Source: Prorocentrum cordatum
Taxonomy: Eukaryota > Sar > Dinophyceae > Prorocentrales > Prorocentraceae
Direction: 5' to 3'
Assembly (NCBI GenBank): GCA_963575745.1
Contig: CAUYUJ010003014.1
Location: forward strand, 115,001-179,000
DNA length: 64,000 nt
A program made the translations under genes and the position numbers. Positions 39,241 through 49,892 of the stretch are shown here, in pieces; position 1 is the stretch's first letter; the number at the start of each line of letters is the position of its first letter. Under the pieces are notes generated by a model. That model was given only the letters and a program-made list of their open reading frames with translations, searched no databases and was not told the DNA's origin.

Positions 39241-39510
39241 GCCAGACGGAGCCAGAGCCACATTGATTGTGTATTTGACGTAACATTTGCACCCGACGTC
39301 AAATGAGCATTAGAGATGATGTCTGAAGTCGACGTGGAACGATTATTTGACGTAAAAGCTTGAAACCGATGTAGAATTTGCATTTTACGTAAAATTTGAA
39401 GTCGATTTAGAATAATTATTTAACGCAGAATTAGACGACGACGTGAAATTCGTATTCGACGCAAGATTCGAATCTTGCGTGTAATAGACATCTGTTTGAA
39501 TCGTCTTCCT
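39241..39510. other. AT-rich stretch with degenerate ACGTAAAATTTG-like motifs and a palindrome
   Basis: Multiple related motifs (GACGTAAAAG, TACGTAAAATTTGAAGTCGA, GACGTGAAATTCG). A perfect 22-bp palindrome at 39459-39480 has arms ACGCAAGATTC and GAATCTTGCGT. Confidence 0.5.
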
Positions 39511-39940
39511 CCCGTTGAAGGATCCCACAGAAATCAAATAAAGTATGTTTTTAATCGTTCCCCCTGTTTGTTTTTCATTCTCCTGCATTAATGTTTTTGG
39601 TGTTTGTTGGATGTGTTTGTACATCCTGCGGAGGGTACCCTGGGATGTTCTGCTTGCATTTCCCGACCGAGGGCTTCATGTTCTTGAGGGATGTTCTTCT
39701 GGCCTAGGGCCGATTGCATTAAAGAAATCAAAGAACGGGATGTCTGGGAAGGCTTCTGTGTGCCGCCGGCGATGCGCCGAGGGCCTCCGCGGGCCTCCGC
39801 GGGTTTCCGACGGCGCCCGACGGCGTGCGAGGAAGCCCGCTCCGTGGGCGATGCCCCGAGGGCGCCCTCAGTGCCACCGCCGGCTTATCATGCCTTGGTG
39901 GTAGCTCCGAAGGTCCTATGTCGAAGGAAGGCACACTGAC

Positions 39941-39961
39941 AATGATGATGGCGATGATGAC

Positions 39962-40004
<43 letters not shown>

Positions 40005-40210
40005 CTGATGATGATGATGAGGATGAGGATGAGGATGAGGATGAGGATGAGGTTGAGGCTGAGGCTGAGGCTGAGGCTGAGACTGATGATACTGATGCTG
40101 CTGATGATGATGTAATGCTGATGCTGATGCTGATGTTGATGATGATGATGAGGAGGAGGATGATGATGATATTGATGATGGTGGTGATGGTGGTGATGGT
40201 GATGATGAAT

Positions 40211-40279
<69 letters not shown>

Positions 40280-40655
40280 GTGATGGTGATGATGATGACG
40301 ATGACGATGATCAAGACCATGACCATGATGATGATGCTGATGCTGACGATTATGATGATGATAATGTTGCTTCTGATCATGACAACGGTGATTTCGGTGC
40401 TGATGTTGATGCTGTGGATAATGATGATGATGCTGCTGCGGATGATGATGATGGCGGTGACGATGATTGTGTTGATGATGATTATGATGGAGAATATTGT
40501 AATTATGAGGATGATGGTGATGATGATGATGATTATGATTGTGATGATGATGAGTCTGGCGATGGTGATGGTGATGCTGATGCTGATGATGTTTATGATG
40601 GTAAGGGTCATGAACATACTCATGATCATGATGATGCTGATGATGCTGATCATCA
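39941..40655. repeat. compound (ATG)n / (GATGCT)n / (GAGGAT)n microsatellite
   Basis: About 700 bp of ATG triplets with GAGGAT, GAGGCT, GATGCT and GATGGT variants. Its open frames (poly-Met on plus; poly-Ile/Ser on minus) are artefacts. Confidence 0.95.
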
Positions 40656-41890
40656 AGGTGTCGCGGGATGTTGTCGACGCCGATTATTGCATTCTTCCAT
40701 GTGGCCGGCGCCGATTCGCGAGGATGACCACGAATTGGCGCTGACCAAGGTGGACGTTGACCAGGATTGGCACGACGTTTCGGCGTTCAGTCTTGGTCAT
40801 GGCCGAAGCCCGGCCCTTTCGCATCCTTCGGTTCTACCTGTCGGATTCTAGGACTCCTCGGTCCAAGAATGCCCCTGACTTGGCGCGATGCTGTTGCCTG
40901 GCGTCCATATACTCTGCCCTCCTGACACGACCTTTTTTCTTTGTAGTCGAATTCCTCCCTCCCCTTCTGGGGAGGTATGCAGAGGTATCCCAGAGTCCTC
41001 CGCAGGCCTAGAAAGGATCCCCCAAACAATGGTTGTTTTCGATTCGAGAGCGATCCCCACTCGAGAACGCGAGCATCTCCACGGAGCACTGGCACACTTT
41101 GGGTCTGCCGGCCGCGGCATGCAGTCGTTTTTCGTCGAAGCCGCGAGACGGGATACCCAAGGAGCACTGGTGCACTTTGAAGGTCTTTCTTTCGAATCTG
41201 ATAATCTCAACCTGTCGAGGGGAGAACACTCTCATCCTTGAGTCTCGAGGTTCCTTGATCCTCCCCCCCCCTCCCTCTCACCCCCTTTCGGCGGCGAGCC
41301 CAGGGGGTGGAAGTGAGAGGGGGCGGGCCCTGTCAGGAGGCTCGGAAGTTTCCCGGCCTTCCCCAAAGACAGAGAAAGCTTCGCAGAGGGCGCCAGGGCT
41401 TCTGAAAAGTCCCGCCGCCTTCTGTCGGGACGATCGACATGGGTACGGAAAGACTGGGTAAGACCGACAGCAGTTCCTGCTCATTCTGAACAGGACTCGT
41501 TGTCGGTGGCGTCGCGCCCCGTGTCCATTTGCGACAGAAGGCCGCCCGCCCCACAGCGACCGCTGTTGGTTTGGGACAACACTTGTTGTTGGGCACTGTA
41601 CGCATTCTTTCCGTGCCCATCTCGGGCGTCCAAATTCTGAGAAGGTTTTCTTTCTCTCCTTTCCTCCCTCTCGCTCGCCACCGATCCTCGGGGTGCCGCG
41701 GCGCGTGCGGAGAGCGGCGGCGCAGGGCAGCGGCGGGCCTGCGCCCGAAGAGAGCGCGCGCCCGCGCCCAGCTGCCGGCGGCCTCGGCCGAGGGCGGCGG
41801 GCCCGGCACGACGTGGCCCGGGCAGTTCTACGTGTGGGTCGAGGAGCCCTCGTGGCCCGGGACGGCCGAAGTGGGTGGCTCGGGCTGGCC
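40656..41890. other. no confident gene
   Basis: Intergenic. 41085-41185 contains a tandem-like duplication of GGAGCACTGG-N-CACTTTG (at 41080 and 41161). A frame at about 41700-41870 gives PGTTWPGQFYVWVEEPS, weakly reminiscent of a VOC-domain strand, but too short to call. Confidence 0.4.
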
Positions 41891-42026
41891 GAAAGGGGGG
41901 GATTGGGAAAAGGGGGGGTTACGAAATCTGCTGCAAGCAGCTGGTTTCGGCACCACCGAGGGGCCCATTCCTTGATACATGGCCGCCTCCGGCGCCGGGA
42001 GGCGCCGGGAAAATCAGCTACGCGAG
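41891..42026. repeat. dispersed repeat family 3, copy b
   Basis: Shows GTTACGAAATCTGCTGC, AGCAGCTGGTTTCGGCACCA, CCTTGATACATGG and GGCGCCGGGAGGCGCCGGGA in the same order as copy a. Confidence 0.85.
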
Positions 42027-42437
42027 CTGGTTCTCAACCCCCCCCTTTGCTATCCCCCCCTTTCGCCCGACCCGACTGTTGTCGCCCAGACGTGTGCATT
42101 TTTTCGTCGAGGCCAAAGCCCGAAGATCCGGACCATCTTGATAGGCATCTTGGACCATTCCGGGAAACGGACACGCACGAAACCTAACGATGCACCGGGA
42201 ACGGACTTCCGAGTGGCGGCAAGTGTTCTTTCCCAGGGCATGCGCGTGTCATGCAGAAATCCAGGCGGAAGGTTTTTTAGCCGATTTCGGCCTCTGCGGG
42301 CCGTCGCCAGGACCCAGGACCCTCAGAAAACGGCCCCGGATGAACGATCTGCCCTCCAAAGGAGGGTGGTAACCAGGGGATGTGGATCTCATGGCGGGGG
42401 CCAGGATATCTTCCAGCACGGCCCCCCCTTCTCGGAC

Positions 42438-42536
42438 GAAAGGGGGGATCGGGAAAACGGGGCTTACGACATCTGCTGCGTGCAACAGGTTTCGGCCTCG
42501 CCGCTGGGCGCCTTCCTCGATACACCGGTGGGAGGT
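42438..42536. repeat. dispersed repeat family 3, copy c
   Basis: Shows CTTACGACATCTGCTGCGTG, AGGTTTCGGCCTCGCCGC, GGGCGCCTTCCTCGATACA. The right part (GGCGCCGGGAGGCGC) is missing. It lies about 410 bp from copy b. Confidence 0.8.
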
Positions 42537-42555
42537 AAAGATGCCTTCTCTTCTG

Positions 42556-42702
42556 AAGAAGTGGAGGAGGAGAGGAGGAAAAAGGAAGGGACGAACAAGA
42601 GAGGCGTCAAAGAGAAGGTGGAGGAGGAGGAGGAGGAGACGGAGTAGGAGGAGGAGGAGGAGGAGGAGGAGGAGGAGGAGGAGGAGGAGGAGGAGGAGGA
42701 GG

Positions 42703-42750
<48 letters not shown>

Positions 42751-42756
42751 AGGAGG

Positions 42757-42810
<54 letters not shown>

Positions 42811-42850
42811 TGGAGCTGGAGCTGGAGCTGGAGGAGGAGCAACCGACGAG
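42556..42850. repeat. (GGA)n and (GGAGCA)n microsatellite
   Basis: GAGGAGGAG then GGAGCAGGAGCA then GGAGCTGGAGCT blocks. Coding frames here are simple-sequence artefacts. Confidence 0.95.
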
Positions 42851-42925
42851 TAAACATCGAACAATCGGAAGGAGTAGTGAAGAAAGCGAAGTTTAACACC
42901 GATGTTTGTCCAGATGTTCGCTGGA

Positions 42926-43012
42926 GCGTCCCATGAGCCTCGCAAGAGCCTCTCAGGAGCCTCGCGGGACCATCTCAGGAGCCTTGCGGGAGCAGGAGCC
43001 TCGTAGGAACAG
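42926..43012. repeat. AGGAGCCTCGCGGGA-type minisatellite
   Basis: Four to five degenerate 15-20-bp units around GAGCCTCGCRRGA. Confidence 0.5.
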
Positions 43013-44436
43013 GGCTGTTAGGTTGCAGGCCAGGCCTGAGTTAAGCCATCGGAGGAGACCGAGGTGAACCGTGAGCTGCCCGCTAAACCCGAAATCTGAT
43101 TCGGTTCGGTTCGTGTCGCGTGTGACGTGCGTTGGGGCGAGGCGCAGCCACGTGGGCGGGCGTGTGCCGATGGGGCTGCTGGTCGAGGGGGGGTCCCGAT
43201 GTTCCCGTTCGTTTTTGGCTCGCTTCGCTTTGTTTAGCCAGCGTTCGCATGCAATTCTACAGTATGGTACGACGAGAGGCTCGATCAAATATCAACGGAA
43301 CATGACATTCGCGCGTGGTCGAGAGAGGCATTGAAACAAGACTGGGCTATTGCAGATTCTGTTGTGCGTTCGTCTTCGAAGCGGTGGGCGCAGAGAGCTT
43401 GGAAATGAACGCCGCCCGGGTCGCGCTTACAGGGACGTCCTCTGTTGTCGTGAGATGCTAAGTTGATTGCTTCCTGCCGCTCGAATCACGTCGGTTCGTG
43501 GCGAGACGCTGCGCAAGATGGCGCTGCGTGGGCAAATGTGACCGAGGACTTCCTGGACTTTGCACGTGACAGGCGCGCCGCTCCCGCGTGCAGATTTTTG
43601 ATCCTTCCCCCGCTCCTCTTCCTAATTGTCAGAGTGGCGCACTGGTGCCCGCGTTTTCCCTCGCGCCCCTGACGGGCCCGCCGTCGTGCGAGCAGGGTTA
43701 ATGAGTGAATGTGTTGTGTGCGTGCTCCCGCGTTTTTCCGAGTGTTGCCTCGCGTGGTTTGTCCCACGCAGTTCCTTTGTTGCTCCAGCGATTGTCCCGA
43801 TGATGGTTCGAATGGTTTCCCAGATGGTTATCCCGATGGGGTTTCTGCTTGGTTGATCTTGTGCTCCCGGATATTCAACTTCTCAGGGGCGTCGTGTTAA
43901 AAGGTTGTTCCGAGGGTTGCCCCTAAGTTCGCGGGGCCTTCTCAGGGGCCCAGCACGAGCAGAGTTGTTTGTTCCACAGGACAGACCTACATCGACATTT
44001 CATTCATGTATAAGGTTTTCGGCGATGGTCACAGGCCCGATCTCTGAGCATTTTAACCAGGTGAGTTGAAATCACAACATTTTAGATTTAGGTTGCTCTC
44101 GATAACGAACGCCACTGGTCGAGGAAAAAGCGGATAATGGAAGGGCGGGGGTTTCCCCGCGCGGAGCGTGTCCATGCGACCGCGCGTCCGCGGGGTCGCT
44201 CTTTGGAATCCAGACAGCGAGGAGGGCGTGGATGCGGATGCGTTTGCCGCTCGTAAATTTAAATGGCCATCTAATCGGGCTGAATCGCCGTTCGCGTTTC
44301 CTTGTTTCCCAAAAGAGCTCTCGGGAGTTGCTCCCCAGGGGGGGGGGGGGGGGCGAGGGGGGCGCGTCGGCGCGCCGCGCTCGCTTGGACGAGGAGCTCG
44401 CGCGAGGTTCCCCGAGCAGGCAGGCGCAGCGGGCAT
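43013..44436. other. no gene recognised
   Basis: Mixed-composition intergenic DNA. A poly-G run (44340-44353) and degenerate TGATGGTTCG-like motifs at 43800-43850 are the only structure noticed. Confidence 0.45.
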
Positions 44437-45053
44437 AAGTTCGCAGCGGGCTCAACGAGTTAGGCGTCAAAGACCGGGAGGGTGCAAAGGGCTGGGTCGT
44501 GGCCGCGCCAGACTCGAGCCTTGAGGAGTCAGGCGTCGACAAGCCCAGCCAGGGGCAGCACGTGGCCGCGCGTTTCAATAGTGAGAGCGTGTTCGACATC
44601 GAATAGTTGGTCATGAGGCTCAGGGCATATGTTATGCAATCGAGTTCGCTCATGGCCGACCTCGGAGCGAACCGGCGGCGGTTTTGTTCGCAGATGGGCA
44701 CGTTGATGGATCACGCGCAGCAAGTTGCGAGCGAGCGCGGGGCGAACCAGCAGCGCATGTTGCAGAATTGGGAAAACCTACTTAGGTTCAAGCACGCCTG
44801 GGGCGACATGCGGTAGCAGCTGACCACCCAGTTCGACTTGCTCGAAGGGGGGGCGCAGGCCGCGAAGATGTCCTGGAACGCGAACAGCACGGCCGTCTCT
44901 CACCATTGCGAGAAGTATTTGGAAGCATCCAAGAAGTTCGACGCCTATCACGAACGACTGCGGCCACGCCTGGGGGAAGCTGCAGCGCTTGCAGACGCAG
45001 TCCGTCACCGGGGGGCGCAGGCGGCGCAGCTGCAGCAGCGCGTCAAATCCTAG
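44437..45053 (+). pseudogene. coding-like frame interrupted by two in-frame TAG codons
   Basis: One frame is coherent from VRSGLNELGVKDREGAKGWV and SLEESGVDKPSQGQHVAARF to FNSESVFDIE, TAG at 44604-44606, then LVMRLRAYVMQSSSLMADLG, ANRRRFCSQMGTLMDHAQQV and MLQNWENLLRFKHAWGDMR, TAG at 44814-44816, then QLTTQFDLLEGGAQAAKMSW, HHCEKYLEASKKFDAYHERL and AQAAQLQQRVKS, ending TAG 45051-45053. Composition is helical, with Gln/Leu/Arg heptad-like parts suggesting a coiled coil. Restored to sense, it would be a 205-residue piece. The family is not recognised. Confidence 0.45.
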
Positions 45054-46146
45054 GTCGTCGGATTGTTCGCACAGCGAGTGCAGCGAGGAGCTCTACGCTA
45101 CAATCGGGAGGTCTGAGGCTGGGCGAGAGTGATTTGAGGCAGGCTGGCCAGGGCCAGCAGCCCAATCTTTACGCTTGGCATGTTTGCGGCTATGCATGCG
45201 CATTCTTGTCGGCGCTGTCTTCATCACCACGCGCGTTTGCAGCCTATCGGCCCCTTCTCCATGGGCCTTGCGTCAGAGAAATCTATTCGCTGTCTGCCCG
45301 TCGGCCGCATTGGGCAGGGCAGGGGGGTGCATGGGGGGGGGGGGGGGGGGGGCGCAGGCGAGGTGTCAGATGAGTCTTCCAGCCAGCGCCAGAGCTCAGG
45401 CGCCTGGGCTCGAGCGCGCGAAGGAGGAGCGACGCAAGCCTGGCGTGTTTTAGAGAGATCCAAGTCCCTGATTTTCCATCGCACCTCGCTTCTCACCGTC
45501 CTCAGAGCCCTGTTCCTCTTCCATTTGTTGGCATTCGACTCATTGCGCTTCAGCGGTGGAGCGGCAGCGATTCGACGAGGGCGGGTTTGGAAGCTTGCGC
45601 TGAGAGTCGCGCGCGTGAGCGCGGGCGTGCACGAGGCGCTCGTAGAGTGCCCCGGGCTGCGCGAGCAGCTGCCCGCGCTCGCCCGTAGTTCTTCGAGTAG
45701 GCGAGGCCAGGCGAATTAGGATCTTGCAGATGGCCTGGGCCATGGCACCTCCGCCCCGTAACAGCCACTTCGAGGGTCCTCTGCAAGTCATGCGGCGCCT
45801 TGCATGTTCGCGCGGGGCGCCGTTGAGGTCCCCCCCCCGCCCCCCCTGCCTTCGCTGCGTGTGGCCAAGAAGACAGTCCTCGACGACGATGCTCAGGCAT
45901 TGCTACAGGCGCCCCCCCGCCGCAGCTGCCGCATGGCAGCGCGCGATTGGGGGTCGGCCGGGGGGGGGGGGGGGGGGCGCGGGCGGGGGCCTGCGCGAAC
46001 CGCCTCCACACTTTGGGCACGCGGCGAGTTGGCCTGGCCCGGCGAACACCAGAGCCGAGAGGGGACCGATTCGCGACGCCCGCCCCCGCCCACTCTTGCC
46101 CCCCTTTCATTCTCGCCCCTCGGAGGTGGAGCGCGTGCGTGTGCGT

Positions 46147-46181
<35 letters not shown>

Positions 46182-46559
46182 GATTTCGAACGCGGGGGCG
46201 CGCGTGCGCCGCGCCTTGGTCTCTCCGTTTGTTTGCGCGCGCGTCCTACTGGCGGTGGAAGGTGGAGAGGGGGGGGGGCCCGGCGGGCCCTCCTTCTTTC
46301 CTCGAGGCGCGCTGCTCCCGGCCGAAGAGACTGCTCGTTCCAGAAGCCCCCGCGGCGAAGCTGGGCTGCGAGTCAAGCCAAACGGGGGCCGCGCCCCACA
46401 GCCAGGGGGTGCCCGAAGCAGACGGGGCGCGCGCGATGGGGCAAGGTGGGTTGCTTGGCGACGCCAGTTACGGGCGGCCCCCCCCCCCTCCACGCGCGCG
46501 GGTGCAAGAGTTTGGGTTGGGCGCGTCCGCCCCCCTCCCGCCCCCCATCGTTCCCTTTT
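45054..46559. other. GC-rich low-complexity DNA flanking the gap
   Basis: Poly-G runs (45337-45353, 45960-45977, 46147-46181). Long frames on both strands are Arg/Gly/Ala-rich. A frame at 45580-45700 (LALRVARVSAGVHEALVECP) is mildly protein-like but cannot be supported alone. Confidence 0.45.
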
Positions 46560-46612
46560 CTTTTGCTGTTTTGTTGTCTTCTCTCTCTCGCTCTCTCTTT
46601 CTCTTCTGTGTT

Positions 46613-46652
<40 letters not shown>
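46560..46652. repeat. CT-rich microsatellite abutting the gap
   Basis: TCTCTCTCTC repeat, pure for the last 40 bases, running into the run of N. This probably caused the assembly break. Confidence 0.95.
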
Positions 46653-46752
46653 NNNNNNNNNNNNNNNNNNNNNNNNNNNNNNNNNNNNNNNNNNNNNNNN
46701 NNNNNNNNNNNNNNNNNNNNNNNNNNNNNNNNNNNNNNNNNNNNNNNNNNNN
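46653..46752. other. scaffold gap of 100 N
   Basis: Exactly 100 unknown bases, the usual placeholder for a gap of unknown length. Any reading frame across it is an artefact. Confidence 0.99.
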
Positions 46753-46754
46753 TT

Positions 46755-48467
46755 GCACGAGCGGGCTACGGCGTCTACTACGGCATCGACCACCGCATGA
46801 ACTACAGTGCACGCGTTCACGGCATTACGCTGAACGCACAGCTTGCGGAGACCCTCGCCATTGTCCACCTCACGGCATGTGCTGAACGGCCCGTACACGT
46901 TTTCGTGGACAACCAGGCGGTGGTTGATGGTTTCCAAAGGATCATCGACGGACACTCACCACCGCAGAGCACGCACGTGGAACTCTGGGAAAAGATCCAC
47001 CGATGCGTCATGGCCAAGCCCAACATGTTCCGCGTCGAGAAAGTCGCTAGCCACCAGGGCGACATGGGCATCGACCTCGGGCTCATCGGGCCCATCGCGG
47101 AGGAGTTCAATCGTCAGGCTGACGCCCTCACCACAACGGCGGCACGTACTCATAACCTTCCAGACGACATTGTCGAAGCTGCCAAATCACGACATCGCCA
47201 AGCGACCGTGCTTCATGGAGTCGCTGTCGCCATCTACGAGCGTAGACACCGTACACTCCCCCTCCCACACCGCTGGGCTGGGTTCACAGCTGCGGAACTC
47301 AACAAAATGGAACCAAATCCCCTGCTGTCTGACCAGGCACCACCCGCGGCTGGACCAGACATCCCACAGAACCCGGACGAGCTCTGGGCCGAGGCCCAAC
47401 GGGCGATATTCGTCGAACAGGAGGACGACCCGTTCGGCTTTGGTGGGGGCCTTGACTTCCTGGGCGACGGGCCAGCCAGCGCCAACCCTGCCCCGTCGGG
47501 CACCCGCACGGCGCCCCCGACTCCGCCATTGAGAGCGGCAGCGCACCCACATGACAACGCCGCTCATTTTCAAGACGCTGACGAACAGGAGGATGACCTG
47601 TTCAGCTTCGGTGGGGGATTGGACGCTTTGGACGACGGACCAGCCAGCGAAAACCCCGCCCCGTCGGGCAACCTCTCGATCCCTATTGCGACTCCGTACC
47701 CGAGAGCGACATCGCCCACATACGATGATATCGGCCACCGCCAAGACGCCGACCATGACCTGGGTGACCCCCGCGGACTGAGTGGCATGGAGTACGCACC
47801 GCCGATACCACACGCTGCCGACCATGCCGCCCTACCGAGACGCCAACCTTCTACGCGACCGACCTCAGTGCCCTTGCACGGCATCATGACTGGTCCCACC
47901 GCGCAAACCACTCCGCCCCCCCACCGCCGGCAGCCCGCGGGGGCGGCTTCAGCCCCCCCGCAGGGTACTAATCCAGACAGGCCCTCGTGCCCCATCCACG
48001 CTTCCATCGTTGCTGAGCGAGAGGAAGCGGCTCTCCCGACCTCTCGGGGCGTGGCCCTAGCGGCTCCAGCCCTGGGGTCGCGTGGGCCCCTCCAGCCACC
48101 CTTCAAGGGTGACGGACGACAGCGTACAGGGTGCCGCACTACGCCAGTCCACCATTTGGACAGGCGTACCGAGGACCTCGCCTCTGTCTCGAGGCCCTCG
48201 GCTGCTGGCACTGAGCAGCCACCCCTCACCGACCGCGAAACCGAGCTGTCACAGGCTATGGCTGCTCTCCAGCAGAGGTGCTTAGCTCTCGCCGCGGACC
48301 TTGCCGCCGCCCAAGCTCGTCAAGGCCCTCTACTCCAGCGCCTCCATAGCGCTGGGCGAGCCTTTGCCGAGCTGCTCACGGCCTCGCCCGATGGTGCCGT
48401 GCCGTCACTCACCATCCAAGCTATGCTGTCATCGTTCCGCGGCGCTCCACCTGGTGCCCCGCGCTAA
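46755..48467 (+). CDS. retroelement C-terminal ORF with RNase H domain
   Basis: Uninterrupted for 570 codons from the gap edge to TAA 48465-48467, so the N terminus is lost in the gap. The first about 130 residues match RNase HI: GYGVYYG (the strand normally carrying the first Asp, altered or lost), LAETLAIVHLTA (Glu at residue 32), VFVDNQAVVDG (Asp 52), VEKVASHQGDMG (His 100) and NRQADALTT (Asp 123). A Pro/Ala-rich region follows with an internal repeat (EQEDDPFGFGGGLDFLGDGP and EQEDDLFSFGGGLDALDDGP, 57 residues apart). The C-terminal helical segment (LSQAMAALQQRCLALAADLA) may be a coiled coil. A terminal RNase H fits a non-LTR (LINE-type) ORF2 or another reverse-transcriptase-bearing element, with RT presumably in the missing part. 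The open frame suggests a younger insertion than the copia element at 52-57 kb. Confidence 0.7.
   Translation, partial: ARAGYGVYYGIDHRMNYSARVHGITLNAQLAETLAIVHLTACAERPVHVFVDNQAVVDGFQRIIDGHSPPQSTHVELWEKIHRCVMAKPNMFRVEKVASHQGDMGIDLGLIGPIAEEFNRQADALTTTAARTHNLPDDIVEAAKSRHRQATVLHGVAVAIYERRHRTLPLPHRWAGFTAAELNKMEPNPLLSDQAPPAAGPDIPQNPDELWAEAQRAIFVEQEDDPFGFGGGLDFLGDGPASANPAPSGTRTAPPTPPLRAAAHPHDNAAHFQDADEQEDDLFSFGGGLDALDDGPASENPAPSGNLSIPIATPYPRATSPTYDDIGHRQDADHDLGDPRGLSGMEYAPPIPHAADHAALPRRQPSTRPTSVPLHGIMTGPTAQTTPPPHRRQPAGAASAPPQGTNPDRPSCPIHASIVAEREEAALPTSRGVALAAPALGSRGPLQPPFKGDGRQRTGCRTTPVHHLDRRTEDLASVSRPSAAGTEQPPLTDRETELSQAMAALQQRCLALAADLAAAQARQGPLLQRLHSAGRAFAELLTASPDGAVPSLTIQAMLSSFRGAPPGAPR
47413..47680 (+). 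repeat. intragenic 171-bp-offset repeat in the RNase H ORF
   Basis: Two copies of about 93 bp (47413-47505 and 47584-47676) encode the acidic DDxFxFGGGLDxLxDGPAS motif plus NPAPSG. The offset is a multiple of three, so the frame is kept. Confidence 0.75.
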
Positions 48468-48835
48468 TCTCCTCCTTTCTGCCTGCCCGTGTGTACGCGT
48501 GGCTCCGCGTCCACGGTGTCAGGGCGTGGGGCGGGGGGTGCCCCGTCACTGCGCGCCGCTTAGCGGCCAAGCGCCCAACTGGCGGTCTGCCAAGCCGCCT
48601 AGCCACGTGTCAGCACGTCGCCTTTCTTGTTGGGGCCTCTTTCCTTACGCGGTCTGACAGGTGAGATCTTCATCGTCTGTCCGCCGTCTGTTGCGTCTGT
48701 CGCACTGCGCCGGGGGAGGGGGTTTTTGTTGCCCGCCCTCGTATCTAAAGGCTGCACCGCCGCAAATAGTGCATGCGAGTTGTCGCACCGCAGTGCGCCT
48801 CGCGGACGGACCCTGGTCCGCCTACTTGTCCGATC
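48468..48835. other. downstream of the RNase H ORF, no gene
   Basis: Possibly 3' UTR of the element. No poly-A or terminal repeat was recognised. Confidence 0.4.
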
Positions 48836-49016
48836 TCTCTCTCTCCTCTCTCCTTTTTTTTTTTTTCTCTACCTCTCTTTCTTTTTGTTGTCGTTTTTTT
48901 TTTTGTTTTATTTCCTCTCTCTCTCTCCTCTCCTCTCTCTCTCTCTTCTCTTCTCTCTCTCTCTCTCTCTCTTCCTCTCTCTCTCTTCCCTCTCTCCCCC
49001 CCCCCCCCCGTCGCGC
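48836..49016. repeat. pyrimidine tract (CT, T and C runs)
   Basis: CTCTCTC, poly-T and a final poly-C run, about 180 bp with very few purines. Confidence 0.9.
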
Positions 49017-49684
49017 CTTGAGCGGCGCGCGGCTTGCTGCGGCCCCGATTCGGCGCGCGGGATCGATCGGCGCGCGCGCGCGCAGGGGGCGGCTTCCGGC
49101 GGGGGGGGCCCTCGATGCCTCCCCGAGCTGGGGGCGGCCCGGCATCGGTCAGGCGCGCGCGCTTCTCGCGGCGAGGCCAGCGCCAGAAATTACGCATCAT
49201 CTCGAAGCATCTTGGACCCTCCCAGGAACAAAGACGACCGCGAAACCGAAGAATGCACTGGGGCTGGGCGCCCCAGCGATGGCATGACGGGGGGCCGCGC
49301 CACCGGCGGGAGCCCGCGCGGGGCATGCTACAGCGGGCGCGCGCGCGACGCTCGCAAATCGCGTGGCCGCGGCGGGCGTCTCAATCATGCGCTGAGCGCT
49401 GCCGATGCCACTGCGCCCCTGTCTCAAAGGCCCATCGGCGGTCGCGCGCTGAGCGTGAGGGCGTGGGGCCAGACAGCCGAGGGATATGGATGTCATGCAG
49501 GCTTGGGGCGAGGTCGGATCGGTCCAGACCGTTCCAGAAAGCTTCCAGAGAGCCCCGGGAACGCTCTCGAGCGGCCGCGGCGCCCGCTGTGGGGTCTCAG
49601 AAACTCCAGTTGTTCCCCAATCAGTTGCCTCGGTAGGGGTCCTAGCGGATTCATATGGTTAGGTTAGGTATGTCGCCGATTTTC

Positions 49685-49892
49685 GTTGCCCGCCCGGGTG
49701 CCCGGGTGCCCGGGGGTGCCCGGGGCCCGGGTGCCCTGGGGGTGCCCGGGGGTGCCTGGGTGCCCGGGCGCGCCCGGGGGTGCCCTATAGCCCAATAGCC
49801 TTATAGCCCCATAACTCTATAGCCCTATAGCTCTATAGCCCTATAGCTCCATAGCCCGAGCCCCCTAGCCCTATAGCCCTGATTTGGGTTTT
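49685..49892. repeat. GTGCCCGGG and CCCTATAGC minisatellites
   Basis: A GGTGCCCGGG array (49690-49785) adjoins an ATAGCCCTATAGCTCTATAG array (49786-49882). The units are unrelated, so two repeats abut. Confidence 0.85.

Noticed and set aside
39916-40744. Long poly-Met, poly-Ile and poly-Ser frames
   Set aside because: Produced by the ATG microsatellite; the same applies to 58130-58998.
43205-43226. TTTTTGGCTCGC as a plus-strand SL relic
   Set aside because: Only the TTTGGCTC core matches; TAGCCA is absent.
45804-48467. A single 887-codon frame crossing the N run
   Set aside because: The 100 N are a placeholder of unknown length. The part left of the gap is Gly/Arg/Pro-rich, so only 46755-48467 is accepted.
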